From an uncultured Porphyromonadaceae bacterium (GTDB lineage: Bacteria; Bacteroidota; Bacteroidia; Bacteroidales; Muribaculaceae), in the NCBI GenBank assembly GCA_947175645.1, contig CAMWNP010000001.1:124001-188000 (forward strand): 64,000 nt of DNA, in the 5' to 3' direction. Position 1 is the stretch's first letter. Every line of letters starts with the position of its first letter. The position numbers and the translations under genes were made by a program. Under the pieces are notes generated by a model. The model was not told the DNA's origin. It was given only the letters and a program-made list of their open reading frames with translations, and did no database searches. Below are positions 38,110 through 48,244 of this stretch, in pieces.

Positions 38110-38553
38110 TTATTTAAGGCCGATAAATTCACCGTTTGTATTGAACATTAAATCCAGATTATTTACCAATTCAACCTCATAACCATAATGAGTCTTGGAA
38201 ATCTCATTGATTCCTGTCCCGGCGTAATTTGATACAATATATAGATCAATTTCTGATGGATAGAAACCATTAGGGATTGTTTGTCCTGGAGCACCGTCAA
38301 CATTCTTCCAATCCCCGGAAAGTGTGAAGTCTATTTCTGTACCACCGTTAAGAACTACCTCATATTCATCAGTATCTCTATGTGTTGACAAGATCTTTAC
38401 TCCGGGAAAAAACTGAGAAAGGAAGATTTTTGCCTGATTTGGAAGTTGTTCATAAGTGACATATTCTACTTCATCTTCGTTATCACAACTGATAATAGCC
38501 GATCCAAAAATGGGAATAAGCAGGACCAGAAGGAGGTTTGAAATTTTTTTCAT
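38110..38553 (-). CDS. PepSY-like (DUF2874-type) lipoprotein
   Basis: 147 residues with a lipobox (IISC, lipidated Cys about 23). Two repeats of the PepSY-like pattern are visible: LPNQAKIFLSQFFPGVKILS with DEYEVVLNGGTEIDFTLSGDWKNV, and a second, with YEVELVNNLDLMFNTNGEFIGL at the end. This is the Bacteroidota periplasmic family with small beta-alpha domains that bind unknown ligands or inhibit proteases. It is an isolated minus-strand gene with a divergent intergenic space upstream. Function unknown. Confidence 0.78.
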   Translation of the reverse strand: MKKISNLLLVLLIPIFGSAIISCDNEDEVEYVTYEQLPNQAKIFLSQFFPGVKILSTHRDTDEYEVVLNGGTEIDFTLSGDWKNVDGAPGQTIPNGFYPSEIDLYIVSNYAGTGINEISKTHYGYEVELVNNLDLMFNTNGEFIGLK

Positions 38554-38665
38554 AGTATAATAGATTTTTAGTGCGTTTGAATATTAAACCCAATTAGATA
38601 CAATTTTGTTTAGGAGAAACGACAAAATGTGTTGGTGTATGATCATCATGTAATACAACAATGAA

Positions 38666-38686
38666 AGGGTAATCAAACGTTACCCT
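38666..38686 (-). terminator. Hairpin after dnaA
   Basis: AGGGTAA, 7-nt loop, TTACCCT on the minus strand 38 bp past the dnaA stop, followed by a T-containing stretch. Modest terminator. Confidence 0.5.
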
Positions 38687-38723
38687 CTCGTTGGATCATA
38701 CCTTATGAATGATGAATGGAGCC

Positions 38724-40109
38724 TTAAATTGTTGTAAATGACTTTTCTATGGAGGCGACATCTTCCTGAAGTTGCTTTTCAAATGGAAGGCGTTCCTCAA
38801 TATTCTTACATGCATACAAAACTGTAGCATGGGTACGTGACAGACGTGTTCCGATAGCGGTCAACGGCATCTTTGCATATTTTTTTGCCATATACATAAC
38901 CATCTGGCGTGCATCTGAAATCTCCCGCTTTCTTGATTTTGTAAATAATTGATCGGGATCAACATTGTAGTAACTGCTTACCCCCTGGGTCACCATCTCG
39001 AAATTAATCTGACGTTGTGACACTTTCACCGCATTTGACAAGACGCTCTTGGCAAGGTCAACGGTTATCTCCATGTTCAAAATGGTGGCATGGGCAACCA
39101 GTGAAACCATAACTCCTTCGAGTTCACGGATACTTTCGGTTACGTTTTCCGCTATAAATTCTATAACATCATCACTGATTTTCAATCCGTCACGCTGTGC
39201 CTTTAGAGCAAGCACTTCACGACGTAATTCAAGATCCGGACGATCAAGTTTAACGGTCATGCCCCATTTGAACCGTGTCATCATTCGTTCCGGCAAACCT
39301 TTCATCTGCGACTGGGGACAATCGCTTGAAAGAATAATCTGCTTGTTGTTAAGATGAAGATGATTGAAAATATGGAAGAACGCGTTCTGGGTTTTCTCCT
39401 TTCCGATAAGGTCCTGAATATCATCAATTATCAGGCAGTCGATACTCTGATAGAAATAAATGAAATCATTAATTTTCTTATTCAGAAGAGCGGCAGTGAA
39501 CTGACTCTCGAACAGGCGGGCCGTTACATATAGTACACGAAGACGGGGATTACGTTCCTTCAGACGTATTCCTATGGCGTGCATAAGGTGTGTTTTGCCT
39601 ACACCTGACGGACCTATGATAAACAATGGATTGAAGGTCTTGCAGTTGGGATCATCTCCTATTGTCTCGCCAATGGAACGGGCAACTTTGTTTGACATGC
39701 TCCCACAGTAGTTCTCAAAAGTGTATCGCGGATTGAGTTGAGAATCAATGTTAGGCTCAATATTTACTGAAAATGGATTTGCGGGGGGGAGTCCGGGCTT
39801 GATTGCCTGGGAAGGATTTTCGCTACGGACATCAACAACGGTTGACGGTTCTTTGTCAACCTGATAATAACGGTAGAACAATCCTTCAACATTGCCATAG
39901 ACCCTTTTCAGTGTGGCCACAAGCAAGTTGATGTAATGCTCCTCAATGTGCTCCATATAATAAGAGGTAGGCACATTCAAGGTCAATTTGCCCTGTTCGA
40001 AACTATATGAGGATATAGGTTCAAACCATGTGGCATATTGCTCGGGAGAGAGATTATCTTTTATGATTCGTAGACAGTCCTCCCACAATTGTATGTGGTT
40101 TTTTTCCAT
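38724..40109 (-). CDS. dnaA: Chromosomal replication initiator DnaA
   Basis: 461 residues. Domain I (WEDCLRIIKDNLSPEQYATW) is followed by a short linker, the AAA+ core with Walker A GPSGVGKTHLMHAIG and Walker B CLIIDDIQDL, and the C-terminal DnaA-box-binding domain with KREISDARQMVMYMAKKYAK and SRTHATVLYA. It opens oriC. The gene lies alone, not next to dnaN; that separation is common in Bacteroidota. No perfect DnaA box (TTATCCACA) is visible in the adjoining intergenic space. Confidence 0.95.
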   Translation of the reverse strand: MEKNHIQLWEDCLRIIKDNLSPEQYATWFEPISSYSFEQGKLTLNVPTSYYMEHIEEHYINLLVATLKRVYGNVEGLFYRYYQVDKEPSTVVDVRSENPSQAIKPGLPPANPFSVNIEPNIDSQLNPRYTFENYCGSMSNKVARSIGETIGDDPNCKTFNPLFIIGPSGVGKTHLMHAIGIRLKERNPRLRVLYVTARLFESQFTAALLNKKINDFIYFYQSIDCLIIDDIQDLIGKEKTQNAFFHIFNHLHLNNKQIILSSDCPQSQMKGLPERMMTRFKWGMTVKLDRPDLELRREVLALKAQRDGLKISDDVIEFIAENVTESIRELEGVMVSLVAHATILNMEITVDLAKSVLSNAVKVSQRQINFEMVTQGVSSYYNVDPDQLFTKSRKREISDARQMVMYMAKKYAKMPLTAIGTRLSRTHATVLYACKNIEERLPFEKQLQEDVASIEKSFTTI

Positions 40110-40137
40110 TTAGTAAATTTATTGCGATACTTTTTCC

Positions 40138-40199
40138 AATACAAAATTCCCAATAATTTTTTATTAAAACAAATACTTTTTTATTTGGAATTTTGTGTT
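40138..40199. repeat. Inverted repeat upstream of dnaA
   Basis: Two 19-bp arms at 40138-40156 and 40181-40199, sharing the core ACAAAATTCC and matching at 17 of 19 positions, separated by 24 bp. It lies 28-90 bp upstream of the dnaA start, where a promoter should be. It could be an operator; no known motif was recognised. The rest of 40110-40433 is AT-rich, with a short ATGCTG/CAGCAT hairpin (40211-40227) and the terminator listed next. Confidence 0.5.
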
Positions 40200-40356
40200 T
40201 TCATGCAACTATGCTGACATTCAGCATGTTAGAATAGTAGATAATAAAAATTTGATGACCGCCCATTGGTGGTGAATCTCAATTCGCTGATTATCAGTGA
40301 ACTAAATTTGATCATTGAAGTGATGGTTTATTCGGAGTCAGTTCCCGATTTGTTAT

Positions 40357-40405
40357 AAAAAGGGGCTCAATCGCACTATTTAAAAGCATTTGCAATTAAG
40401 CCCCG
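40357..40405 (-). terminator. Terminator of the amidase-MCE operon
   Basis: Minus-strand GGGGCTtAATtGC ... GCgATTgAGCCCC followed by a TTTTT run, about 30 bp past the MCE stop. Confidence 0.75.
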
Positions 40406-40433
40406 AAAAAGCATTATTTAGAATGTGTCTAAA

Positions 40434-41324
40434 TTATAGAAGTTTGATGTTGATATATCGTTTCGGGTTCTTCTTTATGTCAATGAACAAGGAATCAAGT
40501 GACCCTACGGTACTGTTAAGATTATTATAAAGTGCGGGATCGTTCATCAATAATCCCAGTGTTGAATTAGGATTGTTCAGGTCTTCGGTGAGTTTGCGTA
40601 GATTGTCGGTTGTAACTTTCAGATTGTTCATTGTTGAATCAAGAGGCATTTGGGCTACATCAGCCGAAACTATCGCAAGATCCGAAGTGATTTTATTCAG
40701 ATTTCCGGTTGTATTATCCACATTATTCATGATAGCGGGTAGGGTAGACACGGATCGGTTAAGTTGTGTCATTGTCATTTCCAGATTCGCGGTTATTCCG
40801 TCAAGACGCTGAACCGAACTTCTCAAAGCCGGATCCGCAACCAAAGTATTGATGGCAGTCAGCAGTGAGTCAACCTTTGGTATAATATTGGCAACAGTTG
40901 GCAATAGATTGTCGGAAACGTTTGCCATAAGCCCTTTGTCGGTCTTGCCTATGAGTTTGTCTCCTACATTGTGATAATCTCCTGATGTGGATAACTTCAG
41001 GTTGACCGTAGCCGTTCCAAGCATATCTGTCACTATGATTGCCTCTGAGCCGGCTGGAACTTTCAATGCCTTGTCCAGACTCAGTTCAACCTTTATATGT
41101 CCCGGATTATCATATTCATATTCTATGCTGTTGACTTGTCCGACCTTGTAGCCGTTAAGCGTTACAGGTGCTGACAATGCCAGTCCGTTTACATCCGTAT
41201 ATGACACTTCATAATAGTTGGCCGGTTTAAATACATTAATACCTTTAAGGTATTCTATTCCTACGAAAAGAAAGCATAATGCCAGAATTACGCAGATGCC
41301 GATTGTAATTTCTTTTTTCTTCAT
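40434..41324 (-). CDS. MCE/MlaD-family lipid-transport protein
   Basis: 296 residues. One N-terminal TM helix (7-26) anchors a periplasmic MCE domain (about 35-115: YEVSYTDVNGLALSAPVTLN, GYKVGQVNSIEY) followed by a helical tail with heptad-like spacing (DGITANLEMTMTQLNRSVST). MlaD-type proteins form hexamers that carry phospholipid between the membranes. The usual mlaE/mlaF genes are not adjacent. It starts 2 bp after the cell-wall amidase, an arrangement common in Bacteroidota, so the two are co-transcribed. Confidence 0.88.
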   Translation of the reverse strand: MKKKEITIGICVILALCFLFVGIEYLKGINVFKPANYYEVSYTDVNGLALSAPVTLNGYKVGQVNSIEYEYDNPGHIKVELSLDKALKVPAGSEAIIVTDMLGTATVNLKLSTSGDYHNVGDKLIGKTDKGLMANVSDNLLPTVANIIPKVDSLLTAINTLVADPALRSSVQRLDGITANLEMTMTQLNRSVSTLPAIMNNVDNTTGNLNKITSDLAIVSADVAQMPLDSTMNNLKVTTDNLRKLTEDLNNPNSTLGLLMNDPALYNNLNSTVGSLDSLFIDIKKNPKRYINIKLL

Positions 41325-41326
41325 GA

Positions 41327-42448
41327 TTATTTTATTCTTTTTCCGTTTTTCATTTTTATGATAAATGCCGATGGAAATTTCTGTTGAACTTCAGCAAGAA
41401 GTTTCTTTGCTGACTGAATTTCATTGAAATTACCGACTGTATATTTATATAACCCGTTATCCTTGTAAAAAGATGTGTTAGAGAGTCCTTTAAATTCTTT
41501 TCCCGCCGCAGATAATTCTTTTGAACTCGTGAGGAACTGAATTTTGTATATTTCAACGTCTGTATTTACAGCGGATTCCGCTTCTTTAGAAATTGAACTT
41601 TCATCTTTGGCGGATTTCTTATAGTCCAATGTCAGAGGATCTGAAGCCTTGACATCAAGCGGAAGGTTCGCCTTGCTGGATTTGTATTTTGCAAAGGCTC
41701 TGACTATCGCGTCTGCCAGTTCTTGTTTCCCATTCTCAGACGCGAGATACTTTTCTTGCTCCGGATTGCAGATGAAATCCAGTTCAATCAGTACCGACGG
41801 CATACTTGTGCTCCACAGAACCCAGAAGCCGGCCTGACGGACACCCTTGTCCACACGGTTGGCATACCTCACAAGTTGATCCTGAATCGCTCCAGCAAGC
41901 CTCACGCTTTGTTCAAGATGTTGATTCTGCGACAACTCAAAAATTATATAACTCTCGCTTGAGTCAGGATTGAAACCCTCGTATGAACTGGTGTAATCAT
42001 CTTCCATGGCCATAACCGCATTCTCACGCTTGGCAACCTCAAGGTTGTCAGCCGATTTATGCAATCCAAGCGTATAAACCGATGCACCCTGGATGATGCT
42101 CCGGTTGCGGTTCTTCTTATCAACCGAATTCACATGGATAGAAATAAAAAGATCACCACCCGCTTCATTGGCAATTGTAGCCCTATCTTTCAGTGAAACA
42201 AATGAGTCATCGTCACGAGTGTAAACTATCTCCACATCATCATATAAATCCTCGATCTTCTCACCAACAAGTTGGGCAACCCGCAGATTTATGCTCTTTT
42301 CATTAGTGATCTTTCCTATAGCACCATAATCCTTACCGCCATGACCCGGGTCCAGCACAAGCACAAAGTCACGGGCATAGGTCATACCGAATGCCGATGC
42401 CGCAACAAACAGGGCCATACTCCCTTTTTTTAAGTACTTGCCGAACAT
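41327..42448 (-). CDS. N-acetylmuramoyl-L-alanine amidase
   Basis: 373 residues with a signal peptide (MTYARDF). The Amidase_3 zinc enzyme motifs are all visible: DPGHGGKDYGAIG (first His), NEKSINL (Glu), SIHVNS (second His) and the catalytic Glu in VLIELDFICNPEQ. A long insertion (NRSIIQGASVYTLGLHKSAD) is typical. The C-terminal 75 residues (VEIYKIQFLTSSKELSAAGK and onward to AFIIKMKNGKRIK) look like a SPOR domain, which targets denuded septal glycan. It cleaves the stem peptide for daughter separation. Confidence 0.9.
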   Translation of the reverse strand: MFGKYLKKGSMALFVAASAFGMTYARDFVLVLDPGHGGKDYGAIGKITNEKSINLRVAQLVGEKIEDLYDDVEIVYTRDDDSFVSLKDRATIANEAGGDLFISIHVNSVDKKNRNRSIIQGASVYTLGLHKSADNLEVAKRENAVMAMEDDYTSSYEGFNPDSSESYIIFELSQNQHLEQSVRLAGAIQDQLVRYANRVDKGVRQAGFWVLWSTSMPSVLIELDFICNPEQEKYLASENGKQELADAIVRAFAKYKSSKANLPLDVKASDPLTLDYKKSAKDESSISKEAESAVNTDVEIYKIQFLTSSKELSAAGKEFKGLSNTSFYKDNGLYKYTVGNFNEIQSAKKLLAEVQQKFPSAFIIKMKNGKRIK

Positions 42449-42465
42449 ATTCTTTAAAACTTATG

Positions 42466-42473
42466 CAAAAATA
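42466..42473 (-). promoter_or_regulatory. Promoter -7 box for the amidase-MCE operon
   Basis: Minus strand TATTTTTG, a TAnnTTTG match, 18 bp upstream of the amidase start. No correctly spaced TTTG box is seen. Confidence 0.45.
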
Positions 42474-42583
42474 GTCATTTGCCACAACATTTCGGCCTTT
42501 TTTTACGAATTATTCTTCATTTTTCGCGTATTTGCCCAATTCCACCGTAAAAAATGACATAAGGATATGCCTCTCGCACAAAA

Positions 42584-42616
42584 AAGATGAGCCCATGAAT
42601 TTCATGAGCCCATCTT
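42584..42616 (-). terminator. Terminator of the downstream lipoprotein gene
   Basis: Minus-strand stem AAGATGGGCTCATGAA with TTCATGGGCTCATCTT (two G-U pairs) followed by TTTTTTG. Placed 24 bp past the lipoprotein stop. Confidence 0.75.
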
Positions 42617-42639
42617 GAATGATAATTTAAGCGTTTGTT

Positions 42640-43113
42640 TTACTTCGTATCTGATGAGATTTTTGCGTAGTTGGTGATAGTGGGATTCTGCTGACCGTCA
42701 TCGGGCAAATCATCTTCTGATTCTACAATCTTGATTTTGAATTGCGCAGCCCCGAAACAAACGGGATAATCCTCTACGTAAATACCACAGTCCAATGAGA
42801 GAATATGGTTTCCTACAGGATCTCCGGTGGTCTCGAATGTGGCGGTATAAGGTGCTACTACCTGACTGCCGACTCTAATATAATCCCAGTAATAGGATAC
42901 TACACCTAAGGTTCCTTTCTTATCGGTATTGTTGATAAGTGACACAGATTCTATTGTGATGGGTTCACCTTGAACCACATAGATCACATCATCTTTAACG
43001 GTCACACCGCTGAACTGGATGTCGAGATCAACATTTGGCAAATCATCGTCATCATGACAGGCACTCAGCATAATCATAGGGAGTGCCACAAGTAAATAAA
43101 GTAGTTTTTTCAT
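42640..43113 (-). CDS. Lipoprotein of unknown function
   Basis: 157 residues with a lipobox (LSAC, lipidated Cys 19) followed by an acidic stretch HDDDD, often seen in surface-exported Bacteroidota lipoproteins. The body is beta-rich (VYVVQGEPITIESVSLIN-type strands, VVSYYWDYIRVGSQVVAPYT), suggesting an Ig-like fold, with an acidic C-terminal linker. No named family was recognised. It stands between the amidase operon and clpB with terminators on both sides, so it is monocistronic. Confidence 0.7.
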   Translation of the reverse strand: MKKLLYLLVALPMIMLSACHDDDDLPNVDLDIQFSGVTVKDDVIYVVQGEPITIESVSLINNTDKKGTLGVVSYYWDYIRVGSQVVAPYTATFETTGDPVGNHILSLDCGIYVEDYPVCFGAAQFKIKIVESEDDLPDDGQQNPTITNYAKISSDTK

Positions 43114-43153
43114 ACGTTGTTAAATTAAGATTTAGTTTATGTGTTTAAGTAAA

Positions 43154-43191
43154 CTTTGAAATGAGCCGGTTCAAACCGGCTCATTTCAAAG
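43154..43191 (-). terminator. Terminator of clpB
   Basis: A near-perfect palindrome, TTTGAAATGAGCCGGTT with AACCGGCTCATTTCAAA, directly past the clpB stop. Confidence 0.8.
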
Positions 43192-43212
43192 GGTAGGGTA
43201 TTGGTTCTGTTT

Positions 43213-45801
43213 TCAATTTCTGAAAATCAGTTCATCATCCTTCACATCAATAACGATGGGTTTGTCCTTCTCAACCTTTTGGGCAAGCATATCTTTGGCC
43301 AGTTGGTTAAGAACCAGACGGTGGATTGCTCTCTTAACCGGACGGGCACCGAATTCAGGATCGTAGCCTTCCTCGGCAAGATATTTGAGCGCGGCCGGAG
43401 TAATATTGAGTTCAACCCCGTTGGTTGCCAGCATCTTCTTGATACTCTTTATCTGCAGGCCAACGATTTCCTCAATCTCTTTCTCGTTAAGGGGAGTGAA
43501 CATGATAATCTCATCGATTCGGTTCAGGAACTCCGGTCGGATGGTCTGTTTGAGCATATCCAGAACTTCGTTCTTGGTCTTGTCAATGGTCTCTTCCTTA
43601 TTTTCATCGGTCATCTTGGCGAAGTTTTCGCGGATTAGATGTGAACCCATGTTTGTGGTCATGATGATGATAGTGTTCTTGAAGTTGACCAGACGGCCTT
43701 TATTGTCAGTCAGACGTCCATCGTCAAGAACCTGGAGAAGGATATTGAACACATCGGGATGTGCTTTCTCAATCTCATCGAACAGAACAACTGAGTAAGG
43801 TTTACGACGTACAGCCTCGGTCAACTGACCACCTTCATCATATCCGACATATCCCGGAGGCGCTCCGACAAGTCGGCTCACAGCGTGTTTCTCCTGATAT
43901 TCACTCATATCGATACGAGTCATCATATTCTCGTCATCGAACAGATATTCAGCGAGTGCCTTGGCAAGTTCGGTCTTACCAACACCGGTAGTACCCAGGA
44001 AGATGAATGAACCGATAGGACGACGGGGATCATTAAGTCCGGCACGGCTTCTGCGCACGGCATCTGCAATAGCGCGGATGGCCTCATCCTGACCTACCAC
44101 ACGGTTGTGGAGTTCTTCTTCCAGATGGAGCAGTTTCTCTTTCTCGCTCTGAACCATCTTGTTAACTGGGATTCCGGTCCAGCGTGAAACTACATCGGCA
44201 ATATCCTCGGCATCAACTTCTTCTTTGATGAGGGCTTTCTCGCCCTGCATCATTTTCAGTTGTTCCTGAATATTTTTGTTCTCATCTTCTTTCTGCTGAA
44301 TGCGTGAGTAACGTATTTCGGCAACCTTAGCGTAGTCGCCTTCACGTTCGGCACGTTCAGCATCGAAGTTGAGTTGTTCAATGTCAATCTTGTTCTGCTG
44401 AATCTTATTGATAAGTTCTTTCTCGGCTTTCCACTTGGCGGTGAATTCCTTTTCTTCCTCGCGCAGTTGAGCCAAATCCTTTTCAATCTCCTTGACATGT
44501 TCCTTATCGCCCTCACGTTTGATAGCCTCACGTTCAATCTCTTTTTGAGCGATCATGCGTGAAATCTCATCAAGAGCCTGGGGAACCGAGTCAATTTCCA
44601 GACGGAGTTTTGAGGCCGCCTCATCAACAAGGTCAATAGCCTTATCAGGGAGGAATCGGTCTGTTATGTAACGGACGGAAAGTTGTACGGCAGCGATAAT
44701 CGCCTCGTCACGGATACGTACCTTGTGGTGGTTCTCATAACGTTCTTTCAAACCGCGTAGGATAGCGATGGCACTTGTTTCGTCAGGTTCATTAACCATA
44801 ACCTTCTGGAAACGGCGCTCAAGAGCCTTGTCCTTCTCGAAATACTTCTGGTATTCATCAAGAGTTGTGGCACCGATGCTACGGAGTTCACCACGGGCAA
44901 GCGCAGGTTTGAGGATGTTTGCAGCATCCATTGCACCTTCACCTTTACCGGCACCGACAAGGGTGTGGATTTCATCGATAAAAAGGATAATCTCGCCATC
45001 ACTCTGAGTAACTTCGTTGACAATGGCTTTCAGACGTTCTTCAAATTCACCTTTATATTTGGCACCTGCGACAAGTGCCCCCATATCAAGGGAGAATATC
45101 TGCTTTGAGCGCAGGTTTTCGGGTACATCGCCTCTTACTATACGCTGTGCAAGACCTTCAGCAATGGCAGTCTTACCTGTACCCGGCTCACCAATGAGCA
45201 TAGGGTTGTTCTTGGTACGGCGGCTAAGAATCTGAAGTACACGGCGAATCTCATCATCACGACCGATGACGGGATCAAGTTTACCGCTGCGTGCACGCTC
45301 ATTGAGGTTAATGGCATATTTACTCAGTGCATTGTAGGTGTCCTCCGCACTCTGGTCAGTGGCTTTCTTTCCTTTACGGAGTTCGTTGATGGCCGCTTCA
45401 AGTTCTTTCTCGCTGAGCCCAGCATCCTTAAGGATGTTCGATGCCGGAGAATTTACCTGGAACAGAGCCATGAGAAGAGCCTCTATTGTAACGTATTCAT
45501 CACCTTGTTTTTTTGCGATGTCAAGTGCTTTCTGCAAAACATCGTTAGCCGTACGGCTAAGATAAGGTTCTCCACCACTAACTTTAGGGAGTGTGGAAAT
45601 TTCACGGTCAACTCTTTCTGCCACCACGGCAGGATTAGCGCCAATCTTCTGGAAAATGAATTTGATTAGTGCTTCACCCTCAGTCATGATGGCTTTCAGA
45701 ATGTGAACCGGCTCAATCTGCTGTTGTCCGGCGGCGCGGGTTATTTCCAGCGCTTTCTGAATCGCTTCCTGAGACTTGATAGTAAAACTGTTGAAATTCA
45801 T
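43213..45801 (-). CDS. clpB: ClpB disaggregase
   Basis: 862 residues. Clp_N repeats (1-145), NBD1 with Walker [17 protein letters not shown], the long coiled-coil middle domain (about 405-525, rich in E/K/R with [17 protein letters not shown]) and NBD2 with [17 protein letters not shown] and pore loop GYVGYDE. The order and length match ClpB rather than ClpA or ClpC. It dissolves aggregates together with DnaK; the atypical Hsp70 cassette of this window lies elsewhere and its link to ClpB is unknown. No CIRCE or HrcA site is visible upstream. Confidence 0.95.
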   Translation of the reverse strand: MNFNSFTIKSQEAIQKALEITRAAGQQQIEPVHILKAIMTEGEALIKFIFQKIGANPAVVAERVDREISTLPKVSGGEPYLSRTANDVLQKALDIAKKQGDEYVTIEALLMALFQVNSPASNILKDAGLSEKELEAAINELRKGKKATDQSAEDTYNALSKYAINLNERARSGKLDPVIGRDDEIRRVLQILSRRTKNNPMLIGEPGTGKTAIAEGLAQRIVRGDVPENLRSKQIFSLDMGALVAGAKYKGEFEERLKAIVNEVTQSDGEIILFIDEIHTLVGAGKGEGAMDAANILKPALARGELRSIGATTLDEYQKYFEKDKALERRFQKVMVNEPDETSAIAILRGLKERYENHHKVRIRDEAIIAAVQLSVRYITDRFLPDKAIDLVDEAASKLRLEIDSVPQALDEISRMIAQKEIEREAIKREGDKEHVKEIEKDLAQLREEEKEFTAKWKAEKELINKIQQNKIDIEQLNFDAERAEREGDYAKVAEIRYSRIQQKEDENKNIQEQLKMMQGEKALIKEEVDAEDIADVVSRWTGIPVNKMVQSEKEKLLHLEEELHNRVVGQDEAIRAIADAVRRSRAGLNDPRRPIGSFIFLGTTGVGKTELAKALAEYLFDDENMMTRIDMSEYQEKHAVSRLVGAPPGYVGYDEGGQLTEAVRRKPYSVVLFDEIEKAHPDVFNILLQVLDDGRLTDNKGRLVNFKNTIIIMTTNMGSHLIRENFAKMTDENKEETIDKTKNEVLDMLKQTIRPEFLNRIDEIIMFTPLNEKEIEEIVGLQIKSIKKMLATNGVELNITPAALKYLAEEGYDPEFGARPVKRAIHRLVLNQLAKDMLAQKVEKDKPIVIDVKDDELIFRN

Positions 45802-45974
45802 AATATCTTTGTTTAATGTTATAACTACAATTTTAACAAAATGTAAAGAAAAAGGTTTAAGTATTAAGTAGAAGTTGATAATATAAACTATTTTCTACAT
45901 CTGCTTATAATGCAAATTCCGTACCAAAATCCCTTTTGCGCCATATATTATTTCATTTTTTTGATTTTTATCCT

Positions 45975-45982
45975 TATCTTTG
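45975..45982 (+). promoter_or_regulatory. Promoter -7 box for dnaG
   Basis: TATCTTTG, an exact TAnnTTTG match, only 9 bp before the dnaG ATG at 45992, so the transcript would have almost no leader. The remaining interval 45802-45974 is AT-rich, with no other clear feature. Confidence 0.55.
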
Positions 45983-45991
45983 TATTTTGAT

Positions 45992-48244
45992 ATGGGAAGA
46001 ATAGATCAGGAAACTGTCCAGCGAATACTCGACGCCGCAGATATTGTGGATGTTGTCAGTGACTTCGTCAGCCTTAAAAGGCGGGGAGCCAACTATATTG
46101 GTCTTTGTCCCTTCCATAATGAAAGGACTCCTTCATTCTCGGTGTCAAAGTCAAAAGGGATCTGCAAGTGTTTCAGTTGTGGTAAAGGCGGATCTGCAGT
46201 GAATTTCATCATGCAGTTGGAGCAGATGTCATATCAGGAGGCACTGCGTTATCTTGCCAAGAAATACAATATCGAGATCAAGGAACGTGAACTGACAGAC
46301 AAGGAAAGGGAGACGGCATCCGAACGCGAGGCCCTCTTTGCTGTCAATGAGTTCGCCCTCAATCACTTTGAACATAATCTCCTTGAAACAACAGAAGGTG
46401 TTAACGTGGGATTAGCGTATTTCCGTGAACGCGGATTGAGCGATGCCATGATAAAGAAATTCCGACTCGGGTACTCGCTTGACAAACGTGATGATCTTCT
46501 TCAGGAGGCACTCAAAAAAGGTTACAGAGAAGAGAATCTATTGACAACAGGACTGATAGGAAGATCTGAAAAAGGTGAGTTTTACGACCGTTTCCGCGGG
46601 CGTGTCATCTATCCTGTCTTTTCCATATCCGGGAAAGTGGTTGCATTCGGCGGACGTATCCTCAGAAAAGATAAACCCGGTGGAAAATATGTGAATTCAC
46701 CTGAGTCGGTGATTTACAGCAAGAGCCGGGAACTCTACGGACTGTATCAGGCCAAACCTGCCATTGTGAAAAAGAATAAGTGCATAATGGTTGAAGGTTA
46801 CATGGATGTGATTTCCATGCATCAGAGTGGAATAGAGAATGTGGTTGCTTCATCAGGCACTTCGCTGACGGAGGGGCAGATTCGCCTATTACACAGGTTT
46901 ACTGATAATGTGACAGTAATATATGACAGCGATGCGGCCGGCATCAAGGCATCGCTTCGTGGTATTGATATGCTTTTAGCAGAGGGACTGAATGTGAAAG
47001 TCCTTCAGTTGCCGGAAGGTGATGACCCGGACTCATTCGCCCAGAATCACTCCTCTTCAGAGGTAGAGGCGTATCTTGAGAAAAATGAGGTGGATTTCGT
47101 CAAGTTCAAGATGAACATTCTGCTTGACGGAGTAGGGGATGACCCCATAAAGTGGTCGAGAGTAACTTCTGATATTGTAAGGTCCATAGCGGTAATTCCG
47201 GATGATATCTCCCGTAATGCCTATATCAAAGAGTGCTGCTATGCACTTGGTGTCGATGAGAAAATCCTCCTTAATGAAGTGGGAAAGAGCAGGGTTGCTA
47301 TACGGGAGCAGGAATTCAAGCGCCAGCAACAGGATAAAACAAGAGCAGCCCATGCGACAGTTCCGGAAGCCGTATCCGGGTCAGAAACTCCGGAGGTTCA
47401 GCAGGAAAAATCTACTGATGGTCAGGATGCAGAATACATTGTTTCAGCGGATTTAAGAAAGAATACAGACCGAAGTGCCATATTAGAGCCCTTTGAAAAG
47501 CAGGTGTTGCGCTATGTACTGAAATATGGGATGCTTACTCTTTTTGATGAGGAGGAAGATGGCATCAGCCAGCCGGTAAATGTGATGGATTTCGTTGAGT
47601 CAGAAATGGCAGCCGATGAAATACGTTTCACCGTTCCTGCCTATGGACGTTTGTTCAGTATGGCACTCGCTCTCCGTGACAGGTTTATGCAGGATTATTC
47701 ATCAGCGAGGGATAGAGCCATGCAGAAGCGAAGTGAAGCATGGACTTCCGGCGAGGAAAAAATAAGGTCGGAGGCTACCGGTATGGATGATATAATACAG
47801 AGAGAGAAGCATTTGACCGAGGAATGTGAGGAAATCATGAATCAATACATGCATGATTTTGCACAAAACTATGTTGAGCGGATTCTATCTTCATCAGATG
47901 ATGATGAAGCACGAACCATAACAGCCGAACTTGTAATGGAGAAACATCAGTTAAGCAAAATCCATACAAAATTCGCACATGTTGAAAGTGAACAGGAGCA
48001 GTTGGGGCAGTTGTTGCCACGAGCGTTATTTGAACTGAAAAATGCCATCCTTCTGTGTGATATCAATGATCTGCAGGATGAACTTAAAAAAGAGTATTCT
48101 TCCCAATCTCCTGACGGTGAGAGAATTATGGATATAATGAACGGTCTTGGCCGTATGTTGCAACTCAGGGCGGAATTTGCAAAGCGCATGGGAGAACGTG
48201 TTGTGACTCCCGGAGTGTCAAAAGTCAGATCTCGCAGGATTTAG
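45992..48244 (+). CDS. dnaG: DNA primase
   Basis: 750 residues from the ATG at 45992, four codons into the first open TTG frame. The CHC2 zinc finger (CPFHNERTPSFSVSKSKGIC, then CFSCG), the TOPRIM core (VEGYMDVISMHQSGI, VIYDSDAAG) and a long C-terminal helicase-binding region are present. The 750-residue length, against 581 in E. coli, comes from the acidic middle linker (EQEFKRQQQDKTRAAHATVP and following). The stop TAG is created by T and A from a TTA target duplication and G from the first base of an IS5-derived element, which begins at 48244. Confidence 0.93.
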   Translation: MGRIDQETVQRILDAADIVDVVSDFVSLKRRGANYIGLCPFHNERTPSFSVSKSKGICKCFSCGKGGSAVNFIMQLEQMSYQEALRYLAKKYNIEIKERELTDKERETASEREALFAVNEFALNHFEHNLLETTEGVNVGLAYFRERGLSDAMIKKFRLGYSLDKRDDLLQEALKKGYREENLLTTGLIGRSEKGEFYDRFRGRVIYPVFSISGKVVAFGGRILRKDKPGGKYVNSPESVIYSKSRELYGLYQAKPAIVKKNKCIMVEGYMDVISMHQSGIENVVASSGTSLTEGQIRLLHRFTDNVTVIYDSDAAGIKASLRGIDMLLAEGLNVKVLQLPEGDDPDSFAQNHSSSEVEAYLEKNEVDFVKFKMNILLDGVGDDPIKWSRVTSDIVRSIAVIPDDISRNAYIKECCYALGVDEKILLNEVGKSRVAIREQEFKRQQQDKTRAAHATVPEAVSGSETPEVQQEKSTDGQDAEYIVSADLRKNTDRSAILEPFEKQVLRYVLKYGMLTLFDEEEDGISQPVNVMDFVESEMAADEIRFTVPAYGRLFSMALALRDRFMQDYSSARDRAMQKRSEAWTSGEEKIRSEATGMDDIIQREKHLTEECEEIMNQYMHDFAQNYVERILSSSDDDEARTITAELVMEKHQLSKIHTKFAHVESEQEQLGQLLPRALFELKNAILLCDINDLQDELKKEYSSQSPDGERIMDIMNGLGRMLQLRAEFAKRMGERVVTPGVSKVRSRRI

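Noticed and set aside
40110-40433. Replication origin beside dnaA
   Set aside because: AT-rich and next to dnaA, but no TTATCCACA-type boxes were found, and dnaA and oriC are often apart in Bacteroidota.
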